From Flavobacteriaceae bacterium (lineage in GTDB: Bacteria; Bacteroidota; Bacteroidia; Flavobacteriales; Flavobacteriaceae), in assembly GCA_017857815.1 (NCBI GenBank), contig JAFMCL010000003.1, forward strand, positions 44,472-108,471: DNA of 64,000 bases. The letters run 5' to 3'. A program made the position numbers and the translations under genes. Shown piece by piece: positions 57,770 to 64,000 of this stretch (position 1 is the stretch's first letter; each line of letters begins with the position of its first letter). The notes under the pieces are model-generated. The model was given only the letters and a program-made list of their open reading frames with translations, was not told the DNA's origin and did no database searches.

Positions 57770-58060
57770 TTATAATGTAATAACGTCCTTAAAATCAGCG
57801 GCTTTTTTATAAATCGTGATCACCTCATCAGGAGAGTTCATTTCTAAAGTTATGGTTAGACTTTGGAACTTTTTCTTTGAAGAAGCAACCAGACTCACTT
57901 TTTTCTCTTTGGTATTGAATAGTGCTTTTAGATTGTCAACCTGAGGGTTTTCAGTTTTAACAATAAACTTAAACATATAGATTCCGGGCCAAGATTGAGA
58001 TTTCTCAAGTTGGGAGTAAAATCGTGAATAAAATTCATCTGAATTTTCCTTTGATACCAT
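57770..58060 (-). CDS. DUF493 (YbeD-like) protein
   Basis: A 96-residue small ACT-like protein. EFYSRFYSQLEKSQSWPGIYMFKFIVKT and SLTITLEMNSPDEVITIYKKAADFKDVITL fit DUF493. The start is placed at the ATG 58058-58060; the open frame extends 70 codons further but there it runs into the divergent ATPase gene on the other strand. A regulatory role is suspected for the family. Confidence 0.88.
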   Translation of the reverse strand: MVSKENSDEFYSRFYSQLEKSQSWPGIYMFKFIVKTENPQVDNLKALFNTKEKKVSLVASSKKKFQSLTITLEMNSPDEVITIYKKAADFKDVITL

Positions 58061-58111
58061 TAAGGAAGCTAATTTTGTACAAATATAAGTTATTAAAATG
58101 AAAAACAAGTT

Positions 58112-58687
58112 TTGAAAGAAAACCTCCTTGTAAATAAAAAAATTGTCATCAGTGGCGGACCTGGAAGTGGCAAAACAACCTTGGTCAACCTCCTTATTAA
58201 CGATGGCTATCATTGCTTTGAGGAGTTTTCGAGATCTGTTATCGATGCTGGAAAAGCAAAAGGTATTCAAAATTTATTTAAAACAGAACCATTGACCTTT
58301 AGTCAAATTATCTTTCAAGAAAGGAAAAAACAATATTTGTCCGCCGATAAAATCGACCATAGGTCTGTTTTCCCATATGTGTTTTTTGATCGAGGACTGC
58401 ACGATATTGTTGCTTATTTAGTTCATCAAGGAAACCCTGCTGATGAAATGAGCATTGAAATACAAAAATACCCCTATGATCTGGCGATACTTCTCCCCCC
58501 TTGGAAAGACATTTACAAAAATGATGAACATCGGATGGAGTCTTTTGAAGAATCTATTTTAATTTTTGAGTCTATTAAAAAAACTTATAAAAAATTTTCT
58601 ATTCCTATTGTTGAAATTCCTTTTAATACGCCAAATTCAAGAATAATGAGTATACTTAAGCTATTAAAAAATGAAGATCATTCTTAA
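58112..58687 (+). CDS. AAA-type ATPase/kinase
   Basis: A 191-residue P-loop protein with Walker A GGPGSGKT at 15-22 and DRGLHDIVAYLV near 89, matching the AAA_28-type small ATPase/kinase group. No ATG lies before the P-loop, so the TTG at 58112 is the likely start. It is divergent from DUF493 and overlaps recQ by 17 bases. Substrate unknown. Confidence 0.85.
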   Translation: MKENLLVNKKIVISGGPGSGKTTLVNLLINDGYHCFEEFSRSVIDAGKAKGIQNLFKTEPLTFSQIIFQERKKQYLSADKIDHRSVFPYVFFDRGLHDIVAYLVHQGNPADEMSIEIQKYPYDLAILLPPWKDIYKNDEHRMESFEESILIFESIKKTYKKFSIPIVEIPFNTPNSRIMSILKLLKNEDHS

Positions 58688-60569
58688 AACCTTAAAGGAA
58701 TATTGGAAATTCGAGGGGTTTCGTCCTTTACAAGAGGAGATAATCAATCATTATACCTCAGGAAAAGACACGGTAGTCTTATTGCCTACAGGTGGGGGGA
58801 AATCTCTTTGCTATCAACTTCCTGCACTTCTAAAAGAAGGAATGACACTGGTCATCTCTCCGTTGATTTCTTTGATGCAAGATCAAGTAAATCAGATGAA
58901 TGCGATGGGAATTAAATCGATGTTTTTTCAAAGTAATTCTCTAAAATTTCCAATTAATCAACAGATGGATAATGCCAGATTTGGAAAATTCAAGCTGATT
59001 TATTGCTCTCCCGAACGGCTATTGAATGCAGATTTTATTAGTCAATTAAAACTTTTACCACTCAACGGCATTGCTGTTGATGAAGCACACTGTATTTCAG
59101 AATGGGGTCATGACTTTAGACCTGCATTCAAATCTATTAAAAATTTAAAAGAATTATTCCCAAATCTATCGTTGATCGCTTTGACAGCATCCGCAACACC
59201 CATTGTTCTTGAAGACATTAAAAAGGAACTTAATTTAATTAAACCCAAAGTCTTTACTACTTCTTTTGAAAGAAAAAACTTGTGTTATGAAACCCTTCAA
59301 ACAGAAGATAAAGTGGGAACTTTAATTAAATATTTTAATAACAATCGGAACCCTGCAATTATTTATTGCCGCTCAAGAGTTAGAACAGAACAAGTCACCC
59401 AACAACTGAAAAGCGCTGGATTGAAATGTGATTTTTTTCATGGAGGGCTCAGTATGGATACTAAAAAAGAAAAACTAGAAGACTGGATAAGTGAAAAAAA
59501 CCTAATTATGGTGGCGACCAGTGCATTTGGGATGGGAATCGATAAGAGCAATGTAGGAACGGTGGTGCACTTGTTGCTTCCGGAGAGCATGGAGGCTTAT
59601 TACCAAGAAACCGGAAGGGCCGGAAGGGATGGTGCGATTGCAAAAGCGTTATTACTACTCCACCCTTCTGATTTTGATCGATTAAAAGATCAATTTTTGA
59701 GTCATTTGCCCAATACAGAGTTTATAAAAAAGTGCTTTTCTCACTTATGCAACTACTTGCAAATACCCTATGGAGAAGGAGAAGGGCTTCACTACCAGTT
59801 AAATTTAAAAGAGTTTAGTAGTCGCTATAAAATTAATACAAAAAAAACTTTAGAAACTTTTAAAATATTGGCCAGAGAAGGTGTTTTTGAATTGGTACAA
59901 GTGTATCAAAACAAAACTAAAGTTCAAATGATTTGTAGTCAAAATCAAGCCTTAGACACCATCAATCAAGGTGGGAAAACAGCTGTTGTTGTTCAATATT
60001 TAATGCGAACTTATGAGGATATATTTAACCATGAGCAATGGGTGAATTTGGATGAAATCTCAAAAAGAACAGGTTTTTCTCAATCTGAAATTCTTAAAAT
60101 TTTTAATAATCTATTTCAAAATAAAAATATTGACCTCCAAATACACAATACCGATCTTGAGTTGTTATGGAACGTGCCGAGGGAAGATCAGTATACTTTA
60201 AATCCATTTTTAAATAAAATTAAAGAATACAATAAAATAAAAGTACAGAAAGTGCAAGCGATGATTGATTACGCCTCGGAAACGGAAAGGTGCAAACGCA
60301 ACATGATATTGAATTACTTTGGCGAAAAAAACCGTACCAAATGCAAGCAATGTTCCTCTGACTCTTGTCGGAGTGAAGAACCATTTCCCAAAGAATTGTT
60401 TCAACTAATCATCAATTTATTAAAAACAGCACCGAAATCAGCCTATGAAATCGGCGTCTCACTCCCTGCAAAAAACGAATTCATTGTTTTAGCTTTGCAG
60501 CAATTGCAAGAAAACAAAACCATTACCCAAAATGATGCCAACCAATTTTATTTGAATGATGAAAAATAA
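58671..60569 (+). CDS. recQ: RecQ-family ATP-dependent DNA helicase
   Basis: A 632-residue 3'-5' helicase used in recombination and fork repair. FRPLQEEII, LLPTGGGKSLCYQLPA (Walker A), VDEAHCISEWGHDFRPAF (DEAH box and aromatic loop), LTASATP and QETGRAGRDG are in order. The RecQ-Ct zinc site is CKRNMILNYFGE...CKQCSSDSC (Cys-rich near 544-570), followed by a winged-helix-like end. No HRDC domain is seen. It overlaps fmt by 14 bases. Confidence 0.94.
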   Translation: MKIILKTLKEYWKFEGFRPLQEEIINHYTSGKDTVVLLPTGGGKSLCYQLPALLKEGMTLVISPLISLMQDQVNQMNAMGIKSMFFQSNSLKFPINQQMDNARFGKFKLIYCSPERLLNADFISQLKLLPLNGIAVDEAHCISEWGHDFRPAFKSIKNLKELFPNLSLIALTASATPIVLEDIKKELNLIKPKVFTTSFERKNLCYETLQTEDKVGTLIKYFNNNRNPAIIYCRSRVRTEQVTQQLKSAGLKCDFFHGGLSMDTKKEKLEDWISEKNLIMVATSAFGMGIDKSNVGTVVHLLLPESMEAYYQETGRAGRDGAIAKALLLLHPSDFDRLKDQFLSHLPNTEFIKKCFSHLCNYLQIPYGEGEGLHYQLNLKEFSSRYKINTKKTLETFKILAREGVFELVQVYQNKTKVQMICSQNQALDTINQGGKTAVVVQYLMRTYEDIFNHEQWVNLDEISKRTGFSQSEILKIFNNLFQNKNIDLQIHNTDLELLWNVPREDQYTLNPFLNKIKEYNKIKVQKVQAMIDYASETERCKRNMILNYFGEKNRTKCKQCSSDSCRSEEPFPKELFQLIINLLKTAPKSAYEIGVSLPAKNEFIVLALQQLQENKTITQNDANQFYLNDEK

Positions 60570-61506
60570 GAGAATTGTGTTTTTCGGAACACCCACTTTT
60601 GCAGAAATTTGCTTGGATAAAATGATTAATGAGGGCTGCAATATTGTTGCTGTTGTTACCGCTCCTGACAAAGCCTCTGGAAGAGGGAAAAGAATAAATT
60701 CCTCAGCGATCAAACAATATGCCTTAAATGCAAATCTCCCCATACTTCAGCCAGTGAACTTAAAAGATCCATTATTTATTGAAGAACTAAAAAGCTTTCA
60801 GCCCGATTTGTTCGTGGTTGTTGCCTTTAGGATGTTACCTGAAGTGGTTTGGTCGCTTCCTCCTTTGAGAACCTTTAACTTGCACGCTTCATTGCTGCCC
60901 AATTACCGTGGGGCAGCTCCGATCAACTGGGTCATTATTAATGGTGAAAAAATGAGTGGTGTGAGTACATTCTATATTGATGATAAAATCGATTCTGGTG
61001 GACTGTTAATGCAAGCGTCAATTGAATTGGCTACTGATGAAACCGTTGGAACACTTCACGATAAATTAGCGAAAATTGGGAGTGAACTCATCTGTAAGAC
61101 CGTCAAGGGGTTAGCAGAAGGAAGTCTCTCAGAAAAACAGCAGCAACCTACTGGTTTGGAAAAAGCTGCTCCCAAGCTCAATAATAAAAATGTTAGTATT
61201 GATTGGAATTTATCTTTAAAACAAATTGAATCTCATATCAGAGGATTGAATCCTCATCCTGGAGCAAGAACTTTATTGACCAATGAAAACAAAACTTTAG
61301 TAATGAAGGTTTTTAGGTCAACAATCGAAAAAACGACACATGATTTTGAAAACCATCAGTTAATTGTTCAGGATAAAAAGATATTAATTTCGCACCCTGA
61401 AGGATTTTTAGTGTGTGAAGAGGTACAACTTCCGAATAAAAAAAGAATGCTAGCCATTGATTTACTTAATGGTTACACATTTTCGGGCAAATTTAGTGTC
61501 AAATAG
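60556..61506 (+). CDS. fmt: Methionyl-tRNA formyltransferase
   Basis: A 316-residue enzyme that formylates initiator Met-tRNA. IVFFGTPTFAEICLDKM and FNLHASLLPNYRGAAPINW, with catalytic Asn-x-His, then DKIDSGGLLMQ are family hallmarks. The C-terminal domain from about 205 contains the usual tRNA-binding beta barrel. Two adjacent ATGs (60556, 60559) exist. The gene starts inside recQ. Confidence 0.95.
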   Translation: MMKNKRIVFFGTPTFAEICLDKMINEGCNIVAVVTAPDKASGRGKRINSSAIKQYALNANLPILQPVNLKDPLFIEELKSFQPDLFVVVAFRMLPEVVWSLPPLRTFNLHASLLPNYRGAAPINWVIINGEKMSGVSTFYIDDKIDSGGLLMQASIELATDETVGTLHDKLAKIGSELICKTVKGLAEGSLSEKQQQPTGLEKAAPKLNNKNVSIDWNLSLKQIESHIRGLNPHPGARTLLTNENKTLVMKVFRSTIEKTTHDFENHQLIVQDKKILISHPEGFLVCEEVQLPNKKRMLAIDLLNGYTFSGKFSVK

Positions 61507-61579
61507 TTACAAAAGTGCCTTCATTATCAACAAATAGTCGTACTTATTAACAATAACAAGGATTTACAGCTGTTTTCCA

Positions 61580-61608
61580 TTGGTTTTTGAGTAATCCTTT
61601 TAAATTTG
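61580..61608 (+). promoter_or_regulatory. Promoter of the HU gene
   Basis: TTG at 61580-61582 and TAAATTTG at 61601-61608 are separated by 18 bases. The -7 element matches TAnnTTTG exactly; the ATG is 28 bases downstream. Confidence 0.75.
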
Positions 61609-61636
61609 TGTAAATAACAATTAACATTTTACAATT

Positions 61637-61909
61637 ATGAACAAATCAGAATTAATCGATGCAATGGCAGCTGACGCTGGCATTTCTAAAGCCGCAGCTA
61701 AACTAGCACTTGAATCAATGATATCAAGTGTTGGAAAAACTCTTAAAGCTGGTGGGCGTGTTTCACTAGTAGGATTTGGATCTTGGTCTATTTCAAACAG
61801 AGCCGCTAGAGATGGAAGAAACCCTCAAACTGGTGCTACTATCAAGATTGCTGCAAAAAATGTAGTGAAATTTAAAGCAGGTGCTGAATTGTCTGGTTCG
61901 GTAAACTAA
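61637..61909 (+). CDS. hup: HU-family DNA-binding protein
   Basis: A 90-residue histone-like protein that bends and compacts DNA. MNKSELIDAMAADAGISKAAAKLALESM, GRVSLVGFGSWSI and the DNA-binding arm RAARDGRNPQTGATIKI, then KNVVKFKAGAEL, are the full HU pattern. Its own promoter and strong terminator make it monocistronic, and the good promoter suggests high expression. Confidence 0.96.
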   Translation: MNKSELIDAMAADAGISKAAAKLALESMISSVGKTLKAGGRVSLVGFGSWSISNRAARDGRNPQTGATIKIAAKNVVKFKAGAELSGSVN

Positions 61910-61928
61910 TCTTTACAATTCGAAAATC

Positions 61929-61960
61929 AAAAAAGCTTCCTTGTTGGAAGCTTTTTTTTT
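61929..61960 (+). terminator. Rho-independent terminator of the HU gene
   Basis: AAAAAAGCTTCC pairs with GGAAGCTTTTTT around the loop TTGTT, with a run of nine T. A strong hairpin close behind the stop codon. Confidence 0.92.
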
Positions 61961-62025
61961 GCCTTGAATTCTTTTAAAAATAAATAAATTTGACTAAAAT
62001 AGCTTAACTTAATAAAAAACAACAA

Positions 62026-62571
62026 ATGAATACGGGAGATTTACTCATTGCAGAGCCCTCCATTTTTGGAGATTTAAACTTTCATCGATCTGTTGTTGTT
62101 CTAGTAGATCATAAGAACAAAGGTTATCTAGGTTTCATAATCAACAAGGTACTCCCCTATTTCCTAAAAGACATTATTTCAGAAATCAAGGTGGATCTTC
62201 CCCTTTTCTCAGGTGGCCCTGTAGAGGAAGATAGTTTGTTTTTCATTCATAATGTAGGGCATCTTATTCCAGAGAGTGAAAAAATTAGTGAAAAGCTTTT
62301 TTGGGGAGGCAATTTAGAAAAAGCCATAGCATTGGTGAATAGTAAAATTATTTCGGAAAAAGAAATTCGCTTCTTTTTGGGTTATTCTGGTTGGTCAGAA
62401 TATCAACTTGAGCAAGAAATTGAAACGGAATCTTGGGTGGTGGTTAAAAACAAATATTCTTCAAAAATCTTAGAAGTAAACCCTGATTCTTTTTGGAGAA
62501 ACCAGATGGTCGCTCTCGGTGGCAAGCGATTAATATGGGCAAATAGCCCAGAAAACCCCCACCACAACTAA
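62026..62571 (+). CDS. YqgE/AlgH family protein
   Basis: A 181-residue protein of the AlgH/DUF179 family. MNTGDLLIAEPSIFGDLNFHRSVVVLVDHK and LGFIINK, PLFSGGPVEEDSLFFIHN and FLGYSGWSEYQLEQEIETESWVV are the conserved blocks. The fold is known; the role is not settled. The stop lies 2 bases from the convergent aminotransferase gene, within a 12-base palindrome. Confidence 0.93.
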   Translation: MNTGDLLIAEPSIFGDLNFHRSVVVLVDHKNKGYLGFIINKVLPYFLKDIISEIKVDLPLFSGGPVEEDSLFFIHNVGHLIPESEKISEKLFWGGNLEKAIALVNSKIISEKEIRFFLGYSGWSEYQLEQEIETESWVVVKNKYSSKILEVNPDSFWRNQMVALGGKRLIWANSPENPHHN

Positions 62572-62573
62572 CT

Positions 62574-63395
62574 TTAAAGTTGCTTCTTGAATAAATCAAA
62601 AAGAGTATTACTTTGCTGTGTCTCGTAAACCTTTTTTCTAAACTGCCGAATATTATTAAACCCTGAAGACAATGAAACTGTGAAAATTTCATCTGCTTTT
62701 TGAAGTGAAAAGGAGGCAATATTAGTTTCTTCAAACTGTAATGACTTTTCGAGTTTGATTTGTTCAATAAACTTTGATCTTAGGACAGTATTCACTGTTC
62801 CAGAAGACAAGTCCGGGGTTTTAATTGTACCTGCTGATATTAGAAACAGTGAACCATGTGTGCTTTCTACCAAATATTTTTCCTGATTTAACAACAAACA
62901 GCCACCGAATTGATTCTCATAGGCGAATATTTTTGCTAAATCACGAAGTGCAAAGTTGGTTTGATAGAGGTTTGAATATTCTCCTGGATTGATATAGTAG
63001 TCTTTGTATAGCTCAACCGTCATATTATGCTTTTCAAAAACATAAGGTCTGGTTTTTATAAAAAAACAAATATCCGTAATGGGTTGAGACAAATTGGGAG
63101 ACGAAGTTCTATAAAATTGAATGGAAACAAGTGAAGTGGAGCCTTGTTTAGCATTAATCTTTGTCAATTCATTGATTTGCTCCTGGAAATATTCCATTGT
63201 ATAATTCATGGGAATGTTCACACGAGATTTCCGTAAAGTAGCCATCAACATAAAGTAATGGTCTTCCCAAAAAAGGATACCTGCCTTAGAACACATCAAT
63301 ATTTCGGTGTGAAGTGGAACGCCTGAAAATACACTAAGATTTTTTTCGGGAACTTTCCCTAAAGAATCATAATGAGATCCGTCAAAATTAATCAT
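62574..63395 (-). CDS. Aminotransferase class IV homolog, PLP lysine apparently missing
   Basis: A 273-residue protein of the PLP fold type IV family (aminodeoxychorismate lyase/branched-chain aminotransferase-like). GCLLLNQEKYLVESTHGSLFLISAGTIKTPDLSSG is the conserved C-terminal half. The segment that usually carries the PLP Lys (K-T/S-x-N) reads LYQTNFALRDLAKIFAYEN (Tyr144-Gln145), without a Lys at the expected place. It may be non-catalytic or have drifted in alignment. START-like gene lies upstream with 11 bases between. Confidence 0.8.
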   Translation of the reverse strand: MINFDGSHYDSLGKVPEKNLSVFSGVPLHTEILMCSKAGILFWEDHYFMLMATLRKSRVNIPMNYTMEYFQEQINELTKINAKQGSTSLVSIQFYRTSSPNLSQPITDICFFIKTRPYVFEKHNMTVELYKDYYINPGEYSNLYQTNFALRDLAKIFAYENQFGGCLLLNQEKYLVESTHGSLFLISAGTIKTPDLSSGTVNTVLRSKFIEQIKLEKSLQFEETNIASFSLQKADEIFTVSLSSGFNNIRQFRKKVYETQQSNTLFDLFKKQL

Positions 63396-63406
63396 TAAAA
63401 GGGGAG

Positions 63407-63799
63407 TTAAGAAGAACCTAAAACCTGCTTTAAATCAGCAATGAGACTTCTCCAAAGTAATTTAGACTCTTCTACTTCATCATCGTCAGAAAAATCAGAG
63501 ATGATAAGAGAAAGGTCTTTAGTGATTTCATCAACTTGAATCTTAAATTCAAAATAATAATCTTCACAGTCCTCTTCGTCATTCATCCACTGAAAACGTA
63601 CCCTTTCATTGTTTTTACTTTGAATCATTTTGGCCTCTTCTTCTGAATCGTCCCATATAAAAACGAAGTCTTCCCCCCGCGAATTCACATTGTCTGCAAA
63701 CCATTCTGACAAGCCTGAAGGAGTTGATAAATATTGAAACAACAGCTGTGGTGAAGCTTGGAAATCAAATTCTAAAGAATAGAATATTTTTTTACTCAT
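63407..63799 (-). CDS. START-like domain protein
   Basis: A 130-residue protein of the AHSA1/START-like fold, common in Bacteroidota. IFYSLEFDFQASPQLLFQYLSTPSGLSEWFADNV and EDCEDYYFEFKIQVDEITKDLSLIISDF are the conserved blocks; the C-terminal helix is LLWRSLIADLKQVL. It is very acidic in the middle. Ligand unknown. It probably leads the transcript with the aminotransferase homolog. Confidence 0.9.
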   Translation of the reverse strand: MSKKIFYSLEFDFQASPQLLFQYLSTPSGLSEWFADNVNSRGEDFVFIWDDSEEEAKMIQSKNNERVRFQWMNDEEDCEDYYFEFKIQVDEITKDLSLIISDFSDDDEVEESKLLWRSLIADLKQVLGSS

Positions 63800-63881
63800 C
63801 TAAATTGATAATTTTCGGTAATATATTGAAAAAAGTTAACCTTCCTGTGATTAATAATTATTTTTTTTATCGAACTTCAAA

Positions 63882-63911
63882 TTGTTACTAAAAATTATAA
63901 TTTTATATTTG
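63882..63911 (+). promoter_or_regulatory. Promoter of tRNA-Met
   Basis: TTG at 63882-63884, 19 bases, then TATATTTG at 63904-63911, a full match to the Bacteroidota pattern. The tRNA begins 12 bases further. Confidence 0.8.
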
Positions 63912-63923
63912 CGCATTCTTTAT

Positions 63924-63997
63924 GGCGAGGTAGCTCAGCTGGTTAGAGCGTCGGATTCATAACCCGGAGGTCGGGGGATCGTGCCCCCCTCTCGCTA
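63924..63997 (+). tRNA. tRNA-Met (CAT anticodon)
   Basis: A 74-base cloverleaf. The acceptor stem GGCGAGG pairs with TCTCGCT with two G-U pairs, the D-arm is GCTC/GAGC, the anticodon loop is TTCATAA with CAT, and the T-stem is GGGGG/CCCCC. A31 faces C39. The T-loop reads ATCGTGC instead of TTCGANN. The D-arm and mismatch-free first acceptor pairing type suggest elongator Met rather than initiator, but CAT could also be the Ile2 tRNA. CCA is not encoded. Confidence 0.92.
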
Positions 63998-64000
63998 CAA

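Noticed and set aside
58061..58270. Longer DUF493 reading frame of 166 residues
   Set aside because: The extra 70 codons run opposite to the ATPase gene and match nothing in DUF493; the family starts at 58060.
62570..62581. AACTTTAAAGTT as a bidirectional terminator
   Set aside because: A perfect 12-base palindrome with no loop, low GC and no flanking T-run; it mostly consists of the two stop-codon regions.
1..64000. CRISPR arrays, insertion sequences, integrases, rRNA operons
   Set aside because: No direct-repeat array, transposase or integrase motif, terminal inverted repeats or rRNA sequence were found on reading both strands.

Overview
The window is AT-rich chromosomal DNA from a marine member of the Bacteroidota, most likely Flavobacteriaceae. 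Support comes from promoters of the Bacteroidota type (TTG, about 19 bases, TAnnTTTG), a fused CcsBA cytochrome c maturation protein, DUF4290, DUF493, DUF2911 and DUF2256 proteins, a SusC-type regulatory domain protein, and many lipoprotein and Tat signals. No phage, insertion sequence, CRISPR array or rRNA was seen. No gene-free stretch exceeds about 190 bases.

Region 1 (1-27514) is a sulfatase-dominated polysaccharide or glycoside degradation locus. It holds eight S1 formylglycine sulfatases, one cut by the left window edge. With them are a GH105-DUF1961 fusion, a GH92 mannosidase-like enzyme, a Tat-exported enolase-superfamily protein, three Gfo/Idh/MocA oxidoreductases (two with Tat signals), two DUF1080 (3-keto-disaccharide hydrolase family) proteins carrying three domains, a DUF6807/PmoA lipoprotein, a purple-acid-phosphatase-like enzyme, a SASA-type esterase and a small DoxX-like membrane protein. 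Ten genes run leftward from about 15016 with gaps of 19 bases or less. A DoxX-sulfatase pair also runs leftward. DUF1080-sulfatase-sulfatase and a five-gene oxidoreductase operon run rightward. A 12-base motif, GTGCACGC(A/G)CAC, occurs in front of each transcription unit (15063, 17128, 22241) and marks a small regulon. No SusC/SusD pair, sulfatase-maturating enzyme or regulator gene is present. My hypothesis is that the locus strips sulfate and acyl groups from an acidic glycan in the periplasm and breaks glycosidic bonds partly by an oxidative 3-keto route.

Region 2 (27625-32499) encodes methylmalonyl-CoA metabolism: epimerase and the MeaB chaperone GTPase rightward, meeting head-on with both mutase subunits leftward.

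Region 3 (32654-47050) is mixed housekeeping: a zinc-ribbon miniprotein, two DUF2911 proteins, a YbdG-like MscS channel, a TerB-like protein, CcsBA, and a rightward operon of DUF2520, KdsC-like phosphatase, Maf, a lipoprotein, a PIG-L deacetylase, a 32-residue membrane peptide and a sodium:solute symporter.

Region 4 (47214-54400) is a compact light and DNA-repair operon: SRPBCC, an SDR lacking its catalytic Tyr, a CPD photolyase, DUF2256, cryptochrome DASH, an FeS-type photolyase, a fourth divergent photolyase-like protein and a TIGR03643 protein, mostly joined by 4-base ATGA overlaps.

Region 5 (54428-64000) contains DUF1801, a carboxypeptidase-regulatory-like protein, murA (Asp in place of the fosfomycin-target Cys), DUF4290, DUF493, an ATPase, recQ, fmt, HU, AlgH/YqgE, an aminotransferase class IV homolog apparently lacking the PLP lysine, a START-like protein and tRNA-Met(CAT).
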